Positions 10,380 through 21,534 of a stretch of DNA of 64,000 nucleotides are shown here, one piece after another. The number at the start of each line of letters is the position of its first letter. Position 1 is the first letter of the stretch. The stretch is from assembly GCA_963580285.1 (NCBI GenBank), contig OY757017.1:16632848-16696847 (forward strand), read 5' to 3'. Source of the DNA: Lucinisca nassula (taxonomy: Eukaryota; Mollusca; Bivalvia; Lucinida; Lucinidae). The notes beneath the pieces were generated by a model. It had not been told where the DNA came from. It did not search any database and saw only the letters and a program-made list of their open reading frames with translations. A program made the translations under genes and the position numbers.

Positions 10380-13300
10380 AGTGGGCCCCAGGGAGGGCCA
10401 TTATTGACCTTAGGGTTATAATGTGCATAATGTTGAGGGAGGTCTAAAAATGTGAAGCTTCATACCAAATATCAACAAAGGCTATAATTTGAACAATATT
10501 GGCAAAGGTCTCCTAGATGAAGCTATGAAGCTACACACCAAATATCGAAGACCTGGGCCTTGCGGTTTCAGAGAAGAAGGTTTTTTTTAAAGATATCCCT
10601 ACATAAGCCTATGAAAAACCAAATGGCCCCGGGGCGGGAGCATTTTATGGCCTCAGGGCTATAATTTAAACAATCTTGATAGAAGTCCACTGGATGAAGC
10701 AGCACACCAAATATCAAAGACCTGGGACTTGCTGTTTCAGAGAAGATTTTCAAAGATTATCTCTATATAAGTCTAGGTAAAACAAAAGGGCCCCGGGGCG
10801 GGGGCATTTGTGGCCCGAGGGCTATAATTTGAACAGTCTTGGTAGAGGTGCACTAGATGAAGCTCCATACCAAATATCAAAGACCATGGCCTTGCAGTTT
10901 CAGAGAAGATTTTTAAAGATTTCCCTTTATAAGTCTATGTAAAACCAAAGGGTCTCGGGGCGGGGGCATTTTTGGCCCAAGCACTATAATTTGAACAATC
11001 TTGATAGAAGTCCACTAGATGAAATTTCACACCAAATATCAAAGACCTAGGCCTTGTGGTTTCAGAGAAGAAGATTTTTAAGATTTTCCCTATATATGCC
11101 TATGTAAAACCAAAGGGAATCGGGGCGGGGGCTTTTTTTAGCCCCAGCACTATAATTTGAACAATCTTGGTAGGGGTCCACAAGATGAAGCTTCATACCA
11201 AATAGCAAAGACCTGGGCCTTGTGGTTTCAGAGAAGAAGAATTTTAAAGATTTTCCGTATATAAGTCTTTGTAAAACCAAAGTGCCTCGGGGCGGAGGCA
11301 TTTTTTGTCTCAGGGCTATAATTTGAACAATCTTGGTAGAGGTCCACTAGCTGAAGCTTCATAACAAATATCAAAGACCTAAGCCTTGTGGTTTCAGAGA
11401 AGAAGATTTTTCAAAATTTTCCCTATATAAGTCTATGCAAAACCTAAGGGCCCCGGAGCAGGGGCATTTTTGGCCCCAGGGCTATATTTTGAACAATCTT
11501 GGTAGAGGTCCACAAGATGAAGCTTCATACCAAATATCAAATACCTGGGCCTTGTAGTTTCAGAGAAGAAGATTTTTAAAGATTTTCCCTATATAAGCCT
11601 ATGTTAAACCAAAGGGCCCCGGGGCGGGGGCATTTTTGGCCCCAGCACTATAATTTGAAAAATCTTGGTAGGGGTCCACTATATGAAGCTTCATACCTAA
11701 TAGCAAAAAGTGTTTCAGTTTCAGAGAAGAAGATTTTTTAAGATTTTTCCTATATAAGCCCATGTGAAACAAAGAGCCACAGGGGCATTTTTAGCCCCAG
11801 CACTATTATTTGAACAATCTTGGTAGGGGTCCAATAGATGAAGCTTCATACCAAATAGCAAAGACCTGGGCCTTGGGGTTTCGGAGAAGAAGATTTTTAA
11901 AGATTTTCCCAATATCGTGGGATCGGGGCGGGGGCTTTTTTTTGCCCCAGCACTATCATTTGAACAATCTTGGAAGGGGTCCACAAGACAAAGCTTCATA
12001 CAAAATAGCAAAGACCTGGGCCTTGTGGTTTCAGAGAAGAATATTTTTAAAGATTTTCCATATATAAGTCTTTGTAAAACCAAAGGGCCCGGGGCGGGGG
12101 CATTTTTAGTCTCAGGGCTATAATTTTAACAATCTTGGTAGAGGTCCACTAGCTGAAGTTTCATACCAAATATCGAAGACCTAGGCCTTGTGGTTTCAGA
12201 GAAGAAGATTTTTCAAGATTTTCCCTATATAAGTCTGTGTAAAACCAAACAAACAGCCACATTGGGGGGGGGGGGGGCATTTTTGGTCTCAGGACTATAA
12301 TTTGAACAATCTTGGTAGAGGTCCACTAGCTGAAGCTTCATAACAAATATCAAAGACCTAAACCTTGTGGTTTCAGAGAAGAAGATTTTTCAAGATTTTC
12401 GCTACATTAGTCTATGTAAAACTAAAGGGCCCTGGAGCAGGGGCATTTTTGGCCCCAGGGCTACAATTTGAACAATCTTGGTAGAGGTCCACTAGCTAAA
12501 GCTTCATAACAAATATCCAAGACCTAAGACTTGTGGTTTCGGAGAAGATTTTTAAAGATTTTCCCTATATAAGTCTATGTAAAACCAAAGGGCCACATGG
12601 CGGGGGCATTTTTGGTCTCAGGACTATAATTTGAACAATCTTGGCAGAGGTCCACTAGCTGAAGCTTCATAACAAATATCAAAGACCTAAGCCTTGTGGT
12701 TTCAGAGAAGAAGATTTTTCAAGATTTTCCCTATATAAGTCTATGCAAAACCAAAGGGCCCCGGAGCGGGGGCATTTTTGGCCCCAGAGCTATTATTTGA
12801 ACAATCTTGGTAGAGATCCACAAGATGAAGAATCATACTAAATATCAAAGACCTGGGCCTTGTAGTTTCAGAGAAGAAAATTTTTAAAGATTTTCCCTAT
12901 ATAAGCCTATGTTAAACCAAAGGGCCCCGGGGCGGGGGCATTTTTGGCCCCACCACTATAATTTGAACAATCTTGGTAGGGGTCAACTAGATGAAGCTTC
13001 ATACCAAATAGCAAAGACCTGGGTCTTGCAGATTCAGAGAAGAAGATTTTTAAAGATTTTCCCTATATAAGCCCATGTGAAACAAAGAGCCACACGGGCA
13101 TTTTAGCCCCAGCACTATTATTTGAACAAACTAGGGGTCCACTAGATGAAGCTTCATACCAAATATCAAAGACCTGGGCCTTGCGGTTTCGGAGAAGAAG
13201 ATTTTTAAAGATTTTCCCTATATGAGCCCATGCAAAACCAAAGGGCCCTGGGACGGGGGCATTCTTGGCCCCAGCACTATAATTTGAACAATCTTGGTAG

Positions 13301-13545
13301 GGGTCCCTTAGATGAAGCTTCATACCAAATATCAAAGACCTTGGCCTTGCGGTTTCACAGAAATTTTTAAAGATTTTCTCTATATAAGCCCATGTAAAAC
13401 CAAAGGGCCCCGGGGCGGGGGCATTTTTGGCCCTAGCACTATAATTTGAACAATCTTGGTAGGGGTCCACCAGATGAAGCTTCATACCAAATATCAAAGT
13501 CCTGGGCCTTGCGGTATCAGAGAAGAAGATTTTTTAAATTTTCAG
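10380..13545. repeat. ~164 bp tandem repeat, about 18-19 copies
   Basis: The anchor CCCCGGGGCGGGGGCATTTTT recurs with variation from about 10630 to 13413 at a mean spacing of about 164 bp. Each unit also has ATAATTTGAACAATCTTGGT, AAGCTTCATACCAAATATC and GGTTTCAGAGAAGAAGATTTTT. Several short minus-strand frames read through it and are not genes. Confidence 0.9.
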
Positions 13546-13743
13546 TGAAAAAATCTCCTTGTGGCTCCTGTGACCTATATGTGAAACAGACCGGAACCAT
13601 TTGAACAACTTTGAAAGGGGACCACCTAAGGATTATTCCTGTGAAGTTTGGTCAAAATCCTATCAGTGGTTTAGGAGAAGATGTCGTTTGAAGAAATTGT
13701 TTACGCACGGATGACAAACAAAAAGTGATCCAAATATAAAACA
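13546..13743. repeat. Tail of the 164 bp repeat element
   Basis: Non-repeated sequence ends in TTGTTTACGCACGGATGAC. The same GTTTACGCACG-type tail appears at 15958 and 17791, each time shortly before a terminal hairpin or a new element start. Confidence 0.45.
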
Positions 13744-14345
13744 CAAGAGGGCCCACAGAGCCCTGGTTCGCTCACCTGTCTGTCACTGTCTCGAGTACAT
13801 TCTATTTTTAGCTATGGTGGCCATCTTGTTCATCAGCAGAGTGATTTTAGCTTATTCGGTAGGGAGTAACCTAGGTAACATTCCTGTGAAGTTTGAATCA
13901 AATTGGCCTTAGGGTTTAAGAGGGGTTCACGTTTGAATCAGATTTACAATATTTTTCTATTTTTAGCTTCGGTGGCAATTTTTTTCATCAGAGCGGGATT
14001 GTTTTAGCCTTTTTGGTAGAGGGTCATCTAAGCAATATAACTTCAAAGTCTGAATGAAAATGGCCCAAGAGTACAGAAGGAATTGTCATTTGAAGATTTT
14101 TTTTTATTTTTAGCTCTGGCAGCCATCTTGTTCATTGGAGTGGAATAAGGTTTAACTATTTTGGTAGGGAGTCACCTAGGCAACATTTCTGTGAATTTTT
14201 AAATCCAATTGGCCCAAAGGTTTAGAAGGAGTTCGCATTTGAAGCAAATTCACAATGTTTTTTTTTCTATTTTTAGCTCTTGTGACCATTTGTTAATCGT
14301 TATGCTATTTTCCTAGAGGGTCATCTACACAACATTCCAATGAAG
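13744..14345. repeat. ~155 bp tandem repeat, about 3.5 copies, with left-end signature
   Basis: It opens with AGAGGGCCCACAGAGCCCTGG and TTCGCTCACCTG. Units then repeat TATTTTTAGCT(A/C)TGGTGGCCATC at about 13802, 13957, 14107 and 14262, each with GTGAAGTTTGAATC and GTTTGAA blocks. Confidence 0.75.
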
Positions 14346-14349
14346 TTTA

Positions 14350-14512
14350 GAAGCCTTCATGGTGAAGTGGTCATGCTTCTTGCCTTGTAAACCAGGGGTA
14401 GCAGTATCGATCCCAGTCTTCTCCAGACTTTCAGATTGGTCTTTAAACAGAGGTCCCATCACTGTATGACCTTAGCTTTTGGTGAGACTTCAACTAAAAC
14501 ACTCACTCCTAT
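14350..14512 (+). mobile_element. tRNA-derived SINE-like element, family C
   Basis: The head GAAGCCTTCATGGTGAAGTGG and box-B-like GTATCGATCCC resemble tRNA promoter boxes. A body with CTTCTCCAGACTTTCAGAT and AGAGGTCCCATCACTGTATG follows, ending in ACACTCACTCC. A better preserved copy is at 48143-48299 and a minus-strand copy at 48508-48868. Confidence 0.7.
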
Positions 14513-14825
14513 GAAGGAACCTTTATGCCAAATATGAAGGCTGTATCTTAAATGCTCCAAAAGTCATGACAAAGTAGGTCAAAGGTCAAGGTCATGGCTC
14601 AAAAGTTTTGAATGGTTGGGAAAACTTTGTCACAGGGAACATACATGCCAAATATGAAGGCTCTATCTCATATGGTTCAAAAGTTATGATAAAGTAGGTC
14701 ACAGGTCAGCGTCACATGTCAAATCTTTATATGAGTTGGAAGCCCTTGTCACAAGGAACCTACATGCCAAATATGAAGGCTCTATCTCAAACAGTTCAAA
14801 GTTATGACAAAATAATCTACTGATC
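14513..14825. repeat. ~120 bp tandem repeat, about 2.6 copies
   Basis: ATGCCAAATATGAAGGCT(C/G)TATCT with AAAGTTATGA and GTCAAAGGTCA blocks recurs near 14526, 14648 and 14766. A fragment of the family lies inside the small element at 16208-16472. Confidence 0.75.
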
Positions 14826-15740
14826 TACTTTTTGATTTGACATGACCCATGTTCGAACTTAACTGAGATATTGTCCAGATGATCATTCTGAGCAAGTTTT
14901 ATGATGATTCGACTAAAACTGTGGCCTCTAAGAGTGTTCAAAACGTTTTTCTATGATTTGACCTGCTGACCTACTTTTTGACCCGACATGACCCAAATTC
15001 AAACTTGACCCAGATATTGTCAAGATGATCATTCTGAGCAAGTTTGATGATGATCTGGCCAAAACTAGGGTCTCTAGTCTGTACACAAGGTTTTTCAGCA
15101 ATCTGACCTACTTACTGGCTAGATATGACCCACATTCCAAATTAACTGAGATATTGTCAAATGATCATTTTTATCAAGTTTGATGATGATCAGACCAAAA
15201 CTGTGGCCTCTAGTGTGTTCAGAGGGTTTTCTATGATATTATCTACTGACATGACCAATATTTGAACATGACTCAGATATTGTCAAAATGATAATTCTGG
15301 GCATGATTGATGATGATTGGACCTAATCTGTGGCCTCTAGTGTGTTCACAAGGTTTTTCTATGATTTGACCTACTGACCTACATGTACTTCTTGGCCTGA
15401 AATGACCCATATTCGAACTTGACCGAGATATTGTCAAGACTATCATTCCGAGCAAGTTTGATGATGATTGGATTAAAAATGTGGCCTCTAGTGTGTTCAC
15501 AAGGTTTTTCTCTTATTTGACCTACAAACCTACTTTTTGACCCAACAACACCCATATTCCAACTTGACTTAGATATTGTCAAGATGATCATTCGGATCTA
15601 GTTTGATGATGATCGGACCAAAACTGAGGCCTCTAGTGTCTTCACAAGGTTTTTTTCTGATTTGACCTACTGACCTACTTTTTGACCCAACATGACCCAT
15701 ATTCGATCTTGACCGAGATATTTTGTGGTGGTACAAAATG
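14826..15740. repeat. ~140 bp tandem repeat, about 6-7 copies
   Basis: The anchors GACCTACTTTTTGACCCGAC, GAGATATTGTCAAGATGATC and GTGGCCTCTAGTGTGTTCAC recur with spacing of about 140 bp. Further units lie at 16600-16930, 17160-17600 and 17700-17790, so this family was split by later insertions. Minus-strand frames at 15273-15763 are by-products. Confidence 0.85.
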
Positions 15741-16036
15741 TGTGCAAGTTTAGTTAAAATCAAATCATAAATGAAGATGCTATCGTCCGGACAAGACCAA
15801 AATAGGCAATTTTGGCCTTTCAGGGGCCGTAACCCTGTAGCACATGATGGGATATGGCTGGTTCAAGAAAGGAACCCAGATCTCATGGTGGTACAAGTTG
15901 TGTGCAAGTCTGGTTAAAATCAAATCATAAATGAAGATGCTATCGTGCGGACAAGAAATTGTTTACGCACGCACGGACGGATGACGGACAAAATGCGATC
16001 ACAAAAGCTCACCTTGTCACTATGTGACAGGTGAGC
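15741..16036. repeat. Two-copy ~165 bp repeat ending in a terminal hairpin
   Basis: GGTGGTACAA(A/G)(A/T)TGTGTGCAAG plus AAATGAAGATGCTATCGT occurs near 15725 and 15890. The stretch ends in GGACGGATGACGGAC, then the hairpin AGCTCACC ... GGTGAGCTAAAAA (about 16005-16036). Confidence 0.7.
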
Positions 16037-16207
16037 TAAAAACACAAACTTTCAATCCCCCAGCCCAAGGATGCTACAGATAAAATTTGGGCCCAACTGG
16101 CCCAGTGGCTTCAGAGATGTCGTTTGAAAGTGTTGACTCAGACACCGACGACAAACAACTGCCTATCCTATAAGCTCCCCCGGAGCCTTCGGCTCTGGTA
16201 AGCTAAA
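16037..16207. repeat. Short element tail with variant terminal hairpin
   Basis: It resembles the 13546-13743 tail (GAGATGTCGTTTGAAAG) and ends AAGCTCCCCCGGAGCC followed by GGCTCTGGTAAGCTAAAAA, a variant of the AGCTCACC hairpin. Confidence 0.45.
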
Positions 16208-16472
16208 AAACAAGAAAGATGTGTTTGTGAAACACATACATGTCCCCGGGCGAGGCCTTTTTTTTTCAAAGTTGGTCACACATGAAGGTCAAGGTCGCAG
16301 GTCAAATTCTTTTGCATGAATGTGAAGCTCTTGTCACAAGGTACCTACATGTCAAATATGAATGCTCTATCTCAAATGGTTCAAAAGTTATGACCAACAT
16401 TAAAGTTGTCCACATACAAACAAACAGACAGGGCAAAAACAATGTGTCCCCGCTATCGCTACCGGGGACATA
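16208..16472 (+). repeat. Small (~265 bp) element with hairpins at both ends
   Basis: The left end has the hairpin ATGTGTTTGTGAAACACAT at about 16218-16236, then ATGTCCCCG. The right end has ATGTGTCCCCGCTATCGC followed by TACCGGGGACATAAAAAT. The interior holds a piece of the 14513-14825 repeat. This shows the end structures as separable modules around different repeat cores. Confidence 0.6.
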
Positions 16473-16485
16473 AAAATATTGTTTC

Positions 16486-16556
16486 TTGGCCGGGATATGA
16501 ACTCACAACTCTTGATTTAGAGTCCTAAGCTCTAACCATTACACTACAGGGGTTGT
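16486..16556 (-). pseudogene. tRNA-like remnant (Gln-like)
   Basis: Read on the minus strand it contains TAGTGTAATGGTTAGAGC (box A-like), GGACTCTAAATC at the anticodon position and GAGTTCATATCCCGG (box B-like). The anticodon stem does not pair well and the acceptor stem is poor. It is more likely a tRNA pseudogene or a SINE head than a working gene. Confidence 0.4.
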
Positions 16557-17014
16557 TACAATTAGTAAATTTAGCATAGTTCTAAAAAAGTATGATAATA
16601 GTGGACCAAAAATGTGGCCCCTAGTGTGTCAACAAAGTTTTTCTATGACTTCACCTACTGACCTACTTTTTGATCAAAAATGACCTATATTCGAACTTGA
16701 GATATTGTCAAGATGATCATTGTGAGCAAGTTTGATGATGATCGGACCAAAACTGTGGCTTCTAGTGTGTTCACAAGGTTTTTCTATGATTTGACCTCCT
16801 GACCTACTTTTTGACCCGACATGACCCTGATTCGAACTTCACCGAGACATTGTCATGATGATCATTCTGACCAAGTTTGATGCTGATTGGCCCAAAACTG
16901 TGGCCTCTATTGTTCAAAAGGAAAAGTGCACGAAGGACGACGAATGTTGTCGCCGGACATCTCACAGTCACAATAGCTCACCATGACCTTTGGTCAGGAG
17001 AGCTAAAAAATGTT
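16557..17014. repeat. Further units of the ~140 bp repeat, ending in a terminal hairpin
   Basis: Two to three units (near 16605, 16735 and 16800) are followed by GGACGACGAATG and the hairpin AGCTCACCATGACC ... GGTCAGGAGAGCTAAAAAA at about 16976-17010. Confidence 0.7.
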
Positions 17015-17084
17015 CCTCGACTGGGATTTGAACTCACATCCCTTTGAATCAGAGTCCAACGCTCTATCCATTACTCCACAGAGG
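17015..17084 (-). pseudogene. tRNA-like remnant (Gln-like, CTG at the anticodon position)
   Basis: On the minus strand it reads CCTCTGTGGAGTAATGGAT then TTGGACTCTGATTCAAAG and GAGTTCAAATCCCAG, ending GTCGAGG. Length (70 bp) and box positions fit a tRNA. Only four acceptor pairs (CCTC/GAGG) form, and the anticodon and T stems have mismatches. A tRNA pseudogene or SINE head is more likely than a working tRNA. Confidence 0.45.
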
Positions 17085-17880
17085 ATGAAAGTAAACTGAT
17101 CACTGTTTTAGTTCTATAATTTAACACAGGGAAATAAGGGAGGTAATACAGAGGAAAAAGTTTATAGTGGCCTCTAGAGTGTTAACAAAGTTTTTCAATG
17201 ATTTGACTTACTGACCTTCTTTTTGACCCGACATGACCCATATTCGAACTTGACCGAGATATTGTCATGGTGATCATTCCGACCAGGTTTGATGATGATT
17301 GGCCAAAAACTGTGTCCTCTAGTGTGTTCACAAGGTTTTTCTATGATTTGACCTACTGACCTACTTTTTGATCAGACATGACCCATATTCAAACTTGACT
17401 GAGTGAGATATTGTCAGGATGATCATTCTGAGCAAGTTTTATGATGATCGGACCAAAACTGTGGCCTCAAGTGTGTTCACAAGGTTTTTCTATGATTTGA
17501 CCTACTTTTTGACCCGACATGAACCATTTTCAAACTTAACCGAGATATTGTCATGATGATCATTGATGATGATTGGCCCAAAACTGTGGCCTCTAGTGTT
17601 CACAAGGAAAAGTTACGGACGACGAACAACGTTGCCAGACATCTCACAGTCACAGTAGCTCACCATGACCCATGACCTTTGGTCAGGTGAGCTAAAAAAT
17701 GTTCCGAGATATTGTCATGATGATCATTCTGACCAAGTTTGATGATGACAGGCCCAAACTGTGGCCTCTAGAGTGTTCAAAAGGAAAAGTTTACGCACAA
17801 CGGACGGCGAACGATGACACAGGACATCTCACAGTCACAATAGCTCACCATGACCTTTTGTCAGGTGAGCTAAAAAAAGT
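17085..17880. repeat. Last block of the ~140 bp repeat, with two terminal hairpins
   Basis: Units lie near 17175, 17320, 17450 and 17720. AGCTCACCATGACC ... GGTCAGGTGAGCTAAAAAA ends one element at about 17659-17699. A second (TAGCTCACCATGACC ... GTCAGGTGAGCTAAAAAAA) is at about 17844-17879, after a truncated copy. The two successive ends imply one element next to or inside another. Confidence 0.7.
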
Positions 17881-18225
17881 AGGCCTGAAAACCCCTAATA
17901 TGACAAAAGGACTTGTCCAAGATATAGCAATGGAAGAATCCACTAGTATACAATGGGTTAAAAGCCTGCAATTATAAAATTTTAAGAGTCAATGACATAA
18001 ACTTTGGCAATTTTCTTCGATGACTTTGAAAGTCCTGTGATTTAAACTGAATCAGAATTGTTACTGGTGACACGTCAAATGACATTCATACACTAGGACC
18101 TGTGATATGGGAAGTTAGTCCCTAGCTCTAACCAAAGAGGTGAACTTAGTAACACAGTCATCAGCACCTTCAACTGTCGAAATAATCGAATCGGGAAGGG
18201 CACTCCAATCTGGGCCCCGTCAAGC
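17881..18225. other. No recognised feature
   Basis: Low-copy-looking sequence. The open frames at 17699-17977 and 18140-18328 start in repeats or end in the hairpin that follows, so I do not call them genes. Confidence 0.4.
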
Positions 18226-18247
18226 GATTTTGGTACTTATCGCCTAT

Positions 18248-18313
18248 GCGAGCAGCGAAGGTTCAGGCGAGCCTGCGCATCCGCGCAGTCTCGCCAGAAC
18301 CTTCGCTGCTCGC
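18248..18313. repeat. GC-rich perfect hairpin, 17 bp arms
   Basis: GCGAGCAGCGAAGGTTC at 18248-18264 is perfectly complementary to 18297-18313. The 32 bp between holds nested inverted pairs (GGCGAG with CTCGCC, TGCGC with GCGCA). It stands out in an otherwise AT-rich neighbourhood. It could be the centre of a fold-back element or a structured RNA. There is no independent support for either. Confidence 0.8.
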
Positions 18314-18589
18314 TCATACAAGCAGTGAATCAAGAGGAACCTTCAGACAGAAAGCTATATCCCTGGCCCCTCTGAATGGCTGGGCATGCGCAGTTAAAAT
18401 TTGTCATGACGGAATGCTCGAAGACACAAATTCGCTTGGCGGGGCTCATCTAATAACTGATTTTTATGTCAGACTCATACCTCCAGATCAAATCATGAGC
18501 ACCATTACGAAAACACGCCTATACAAATACATTGTAAATTTCATCACCGAAAAATCAAAATTTTCAGACGAAAAATTTCAATACTTTTC
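18314..18589. other. No recognised feature
   Basis: A 130-codon frame at 18246-18638 spans the GC hairpin and part of a fold-back repeat. Its product resembles nothing I recognise, so it is left uncalled. Confidence 0.4.
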
Positions 18590-18790
18590 TTATTTCTGTT
18601 CAAAACACAGGTTGTGGGTACTCGTTAGAACTGCCTAGCCTTCTTATTTCTGCTCAAAACACATGTCTATGTTTTGAGCAGAAATAAGAAATATAGCTTC
18701 TACCCCTGCAAACCTTAGTTTTACTGTTTAAAAGTGGGGTTTAAGGGGGTCAAATTTATATAACGGTAAGCATGTTTTTTGTGATGCATA
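18590..18790 (+). repeat. Fold-back repeat, family B
   Basis: The 21 bp arms TTCTTATTTCTGCTCAAAACA (18641-18661) and 18670-18690 are perfect inverted repeats with an 8 bp loop. The left flank carries GTTGTGGGTACTCGTTAGAA and the right flank GTGGGGTTTAAGGGGGTCAA, both shared with copies at 49874, 52441, 53860 and 55425. Confidence 0.75.
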
Positions 18791-18837
18791 GCTAGTGTTT
18801 CCCCCAGTCCTATTTAGCATGGCACTTAGCATGGCAC

Positions 18838-18899
18838 GGCGCCATGCCCCTTTTCTCTAGCGCCATTCCCTTTTTTCCAGCGCCATGCCCTTTTTTGGA
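18838..18899. repeat. ~21 bp minisatellite, 3 copies
   Basis: Three copies of GCGCCATGCCCTTTTTT-like units, preceded by a TAGTGTTTCCCCCAG motif that also occurs at 49076. Confidence 0.7.
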
Positions 18900-19469
18900 T
18901 AGAGTAATTGTTGCCCTACATTTTGGTACAAAAATCACTGAAATTGACCAAGAAATAGTTATGCCTGTTTAAATCAGGACTATTTTAGACACCTTTTAGC
19001 AATAAATCGTTGCCTATTTGACTGTCCACCTTTATGGTTGACTGCTAATCCCTCTGTTTATTGTACTTAATTATGTCACTTTAAAGACACATTTTTTGAT
19101 TGCATAACACCCTAATGACCAGTTATTGAAGAAATCAGTTTTGAGATAAGATACATTTGGGGTATTCTGACTGTCATACAGGTAGGGGACCAAGAGAGGG
19201 TAATCAGTTACCTAGAGGCAATTCACATCTATTTGTTTACTTGTTTGATAACTATGCCCTGGTTTTGATATGTAATGGAATGTATTCTGTTGGTTTTTTT
19301 TTATTATTAATTTTTTTGTCATCATTGTTGATAATCATTACTAAAAACATGCCTATTGAAATATCTTGGTTGAATTTTACGACCAAACTAGAAATGTGTC
19401 CAGACGACACAGATACCCCCGCCAAGGGCCCCGCCTCACCCCGAAAATCCATGTTGCAACAAAATTTTC
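18900..19469. other. No recognised feature
   Basis: AT-rich sequence. A 107-codon frame (19157-19480) has no recognisable domain and ends inside the next repeat. Not called. Confidence 0.4.
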
Positions 19470-20220
19470 TAAGTGTGTGACCTTGTTATCAGGAACATTT
19501 GTGAGAAGTTATATTGAAATTGGTGAAAAAATGTAAGCGCTAGAGCAATGACAAAGTTTTTCTAAAAATAGCCACAGTGACCTTGACCTTGAAAGTTGAA
19601 CTCGCTCGAGGTATTGTCATAAGGAACATTTGTGTGAAGTTATATTGGAATCAGTGAAGAAATGTAGTCGCTAGAGCGATGACAAAGTTTTTCTAAAAAA
19701 AAGCCACAGTGACCTTGACCTTGAAAGTCAAAATCGCTCGAGATATTGTCATAAGGAACATTTGTGTGAAGTTATATTGAAATCGGTGAAGAAATGTAAG
19801 CGCTAAAGCGATGACAAAGTCTTTCTAAAAATAGCCACAGTGACCTTGACCTTGAGAGTGGAACTTGCTAGATATTGTCATAAGGAACATTTTTGTGAAG
19901 TAATATTGAAATTGGTGAAAAAAGTAGCGCTAGAGCAATGACAAAGTTTTTCTAAAAATAGCCACAGTGACCTTGACATTGAAAGTCAAACACGTTCGAG
20001 GTATTGTCATAAGGAACATTTGTATGAAGTTATTTTGAAACTAGTGAAGAAATGCAGGGCTAGAGCGATGACAAAGTTTTTTCTAAAAATAGCCAGTGAC
20101 CTTGACCTTGAGGTCATGACCTTGAAAATGGAACTCGCTAGAGATATTGTCATAAGGAACATTTGTGTGAAGTTATATTGAAATCAGTGAAGAAATACAG
20201 ACGCTAGAGCTATGTTGTGC
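19470..20220. repeat. ~128 bp tandem repeat, about 6 copies
   Basis: AAGGAACATTTGTGTGAAGTTATA, GCTAGAGCGATGACAAAGTT and AGTGACCTTGACCTTGAAAG recur near 19488, 19620, 19750, 19880, 20010 and 20153. Confidence 0.85.
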
Positions 20221-21062
20221 AAGGGGATAATTAAAAACTTTTAAGTCTGTGACCTTAACCTTGAGCTCATGGGCATGGGTGGGGGTATCGCTGAATAAAA
20301 TGGACAGGTATCTAACATCATACCAAATATCAACTCAATCCATCGCATGATTTGGAAAATATCAACTCTTAAAATATCTAATTAAAAATTTCTAAGTCTG
20401 TGACCTTGACCTTGAAGCCATAGGCATGAGCGGGGGTATTGCCAAATAAACATTTGGACCTGTATCTATCATCATAGCATACATAAGCCAAATCCATAAT
20501 ATAGTTTGGAAAATTTGAGCTCTTTAAAATCTTTCACATTAAAATTGTCCGAGTCTGTGACCTTGACCTTGAGGTCATAGGCATGGGTGGGGGTATTGCT
20601 GAATAAAACATTGTACCTATATCTATCATCATATGAACCAAAGCTATCATAAAAGTTCAGGTTCTACCAGGTACAAATACCTTAACTGGAGTCTTTAACA
20701 TGGAAAATTTCTAAGTCCATGACCTTGACCTTGAGGCCATGGGCATGGGTGGGGGTATCGCTGAATAAAACTTTGGACCTATATCTATAATCATACCAAA
20801 TATGAACAATTCCATCAAATGGTTTGGAAAATATGAGTTCTGAAATGTTCAAGTCTACCTGTTACAAAAACCTTAACCTGAGTCTTTAACATTGAAAATT
20901 TCTAAGTCTGTGACCTTGACCTTGAGGTCACAGGCATGGGTGGGGGTATTGCTTAGTAAAACTTTGGACCTATATCTATCATCATACTAAATATGAACCA
21001 GTTCCATCATATGGTTAGGAAGATATGAGTTCTAAAAGTTCAGGCTCTACCTGTTACAAAAA
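20221..21062. repeat. ~165 bp tandem repeat, 5 copies
   Basis: AAGTCTGTGACCTTGACCTT followed by GGCATGGGTGGGGGTAT and CCTATATCTATCATCATA recurs near 20243, 20395, 20555, 20715 and 20905. Confidence 0.85.
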
Positions 21063-21197
21063 CTTTAACCTGAGGTTACAGGATCACGTACGTACGTACA
21101 CACACACGTACTGACGGACGTACACATGTACGCACGTACGCACGTACGGAAAACCGAAAAACTATATGCCCCCGGCATCATATGATGCGGGGGCATA
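21063..21197 (+). repeat. Element tail: ACGT-rich tract and terminal palindrome
   Basis: CACGTACGTACGTAC-type sequence is followed by TATGCCCCCGGCATCA and TATGATGCGGGGGCATA at 21165-21197, an almost perfect hairpin with one bulged G. A similar tail (GGACGGACGG then TACCCCGCC ... GGTGGGGTA) is at 49681-49768. Confidence 0.7.
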
Positions 21198-21534
21198 AAA
21201 ATGATAAAAATCCTGATATCTTAATATTTCGGCTCAAACCTCAAATCAAACGAACAAACACAATCTTGAATTAATAAATTCATTAAGTTTACTTCTTTTC
21301 AGGTTTGAATCAATGAAACAATGAAACAATAAAAAAAGAAGTTATTTAAAACAACATTTTGTTGGAAATAATCTCAGTAAAAATATACTATAAAACAAGT
21401 TCCACTTGTAGAGCCCCCTTTTAAACATATCTCTCAGAGAGTCTTTGCTCATAATCACCTCATAATTACTTAGATAAGATAAGCCTTTGATGTGCACTAT
21501 GGTCCGAAGGACTTGATTATTGGAGATTATGTAA
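21198..21534. other. Left flank of the large array; nothing recognised
   Basis: Low-copy-looking AT-rich sequence up to ATGTAA, where the first array unit starts. The minus-strand 66-codon frame here is not supported as a gene. Confidence 0.45.

Noticed and set aside
17015..17084. A functional tRNA-Gln gene
   Set aside because: The acceptor, anticodon and T stems contain several mismatches, so a pseudogene or SINE head fits better.
18246..18638. A 130-codon plus-strand frame
   Set aside because: It spans the GC hairpin and the fold-back repeat and has no recognisable domain or supporting splice context.
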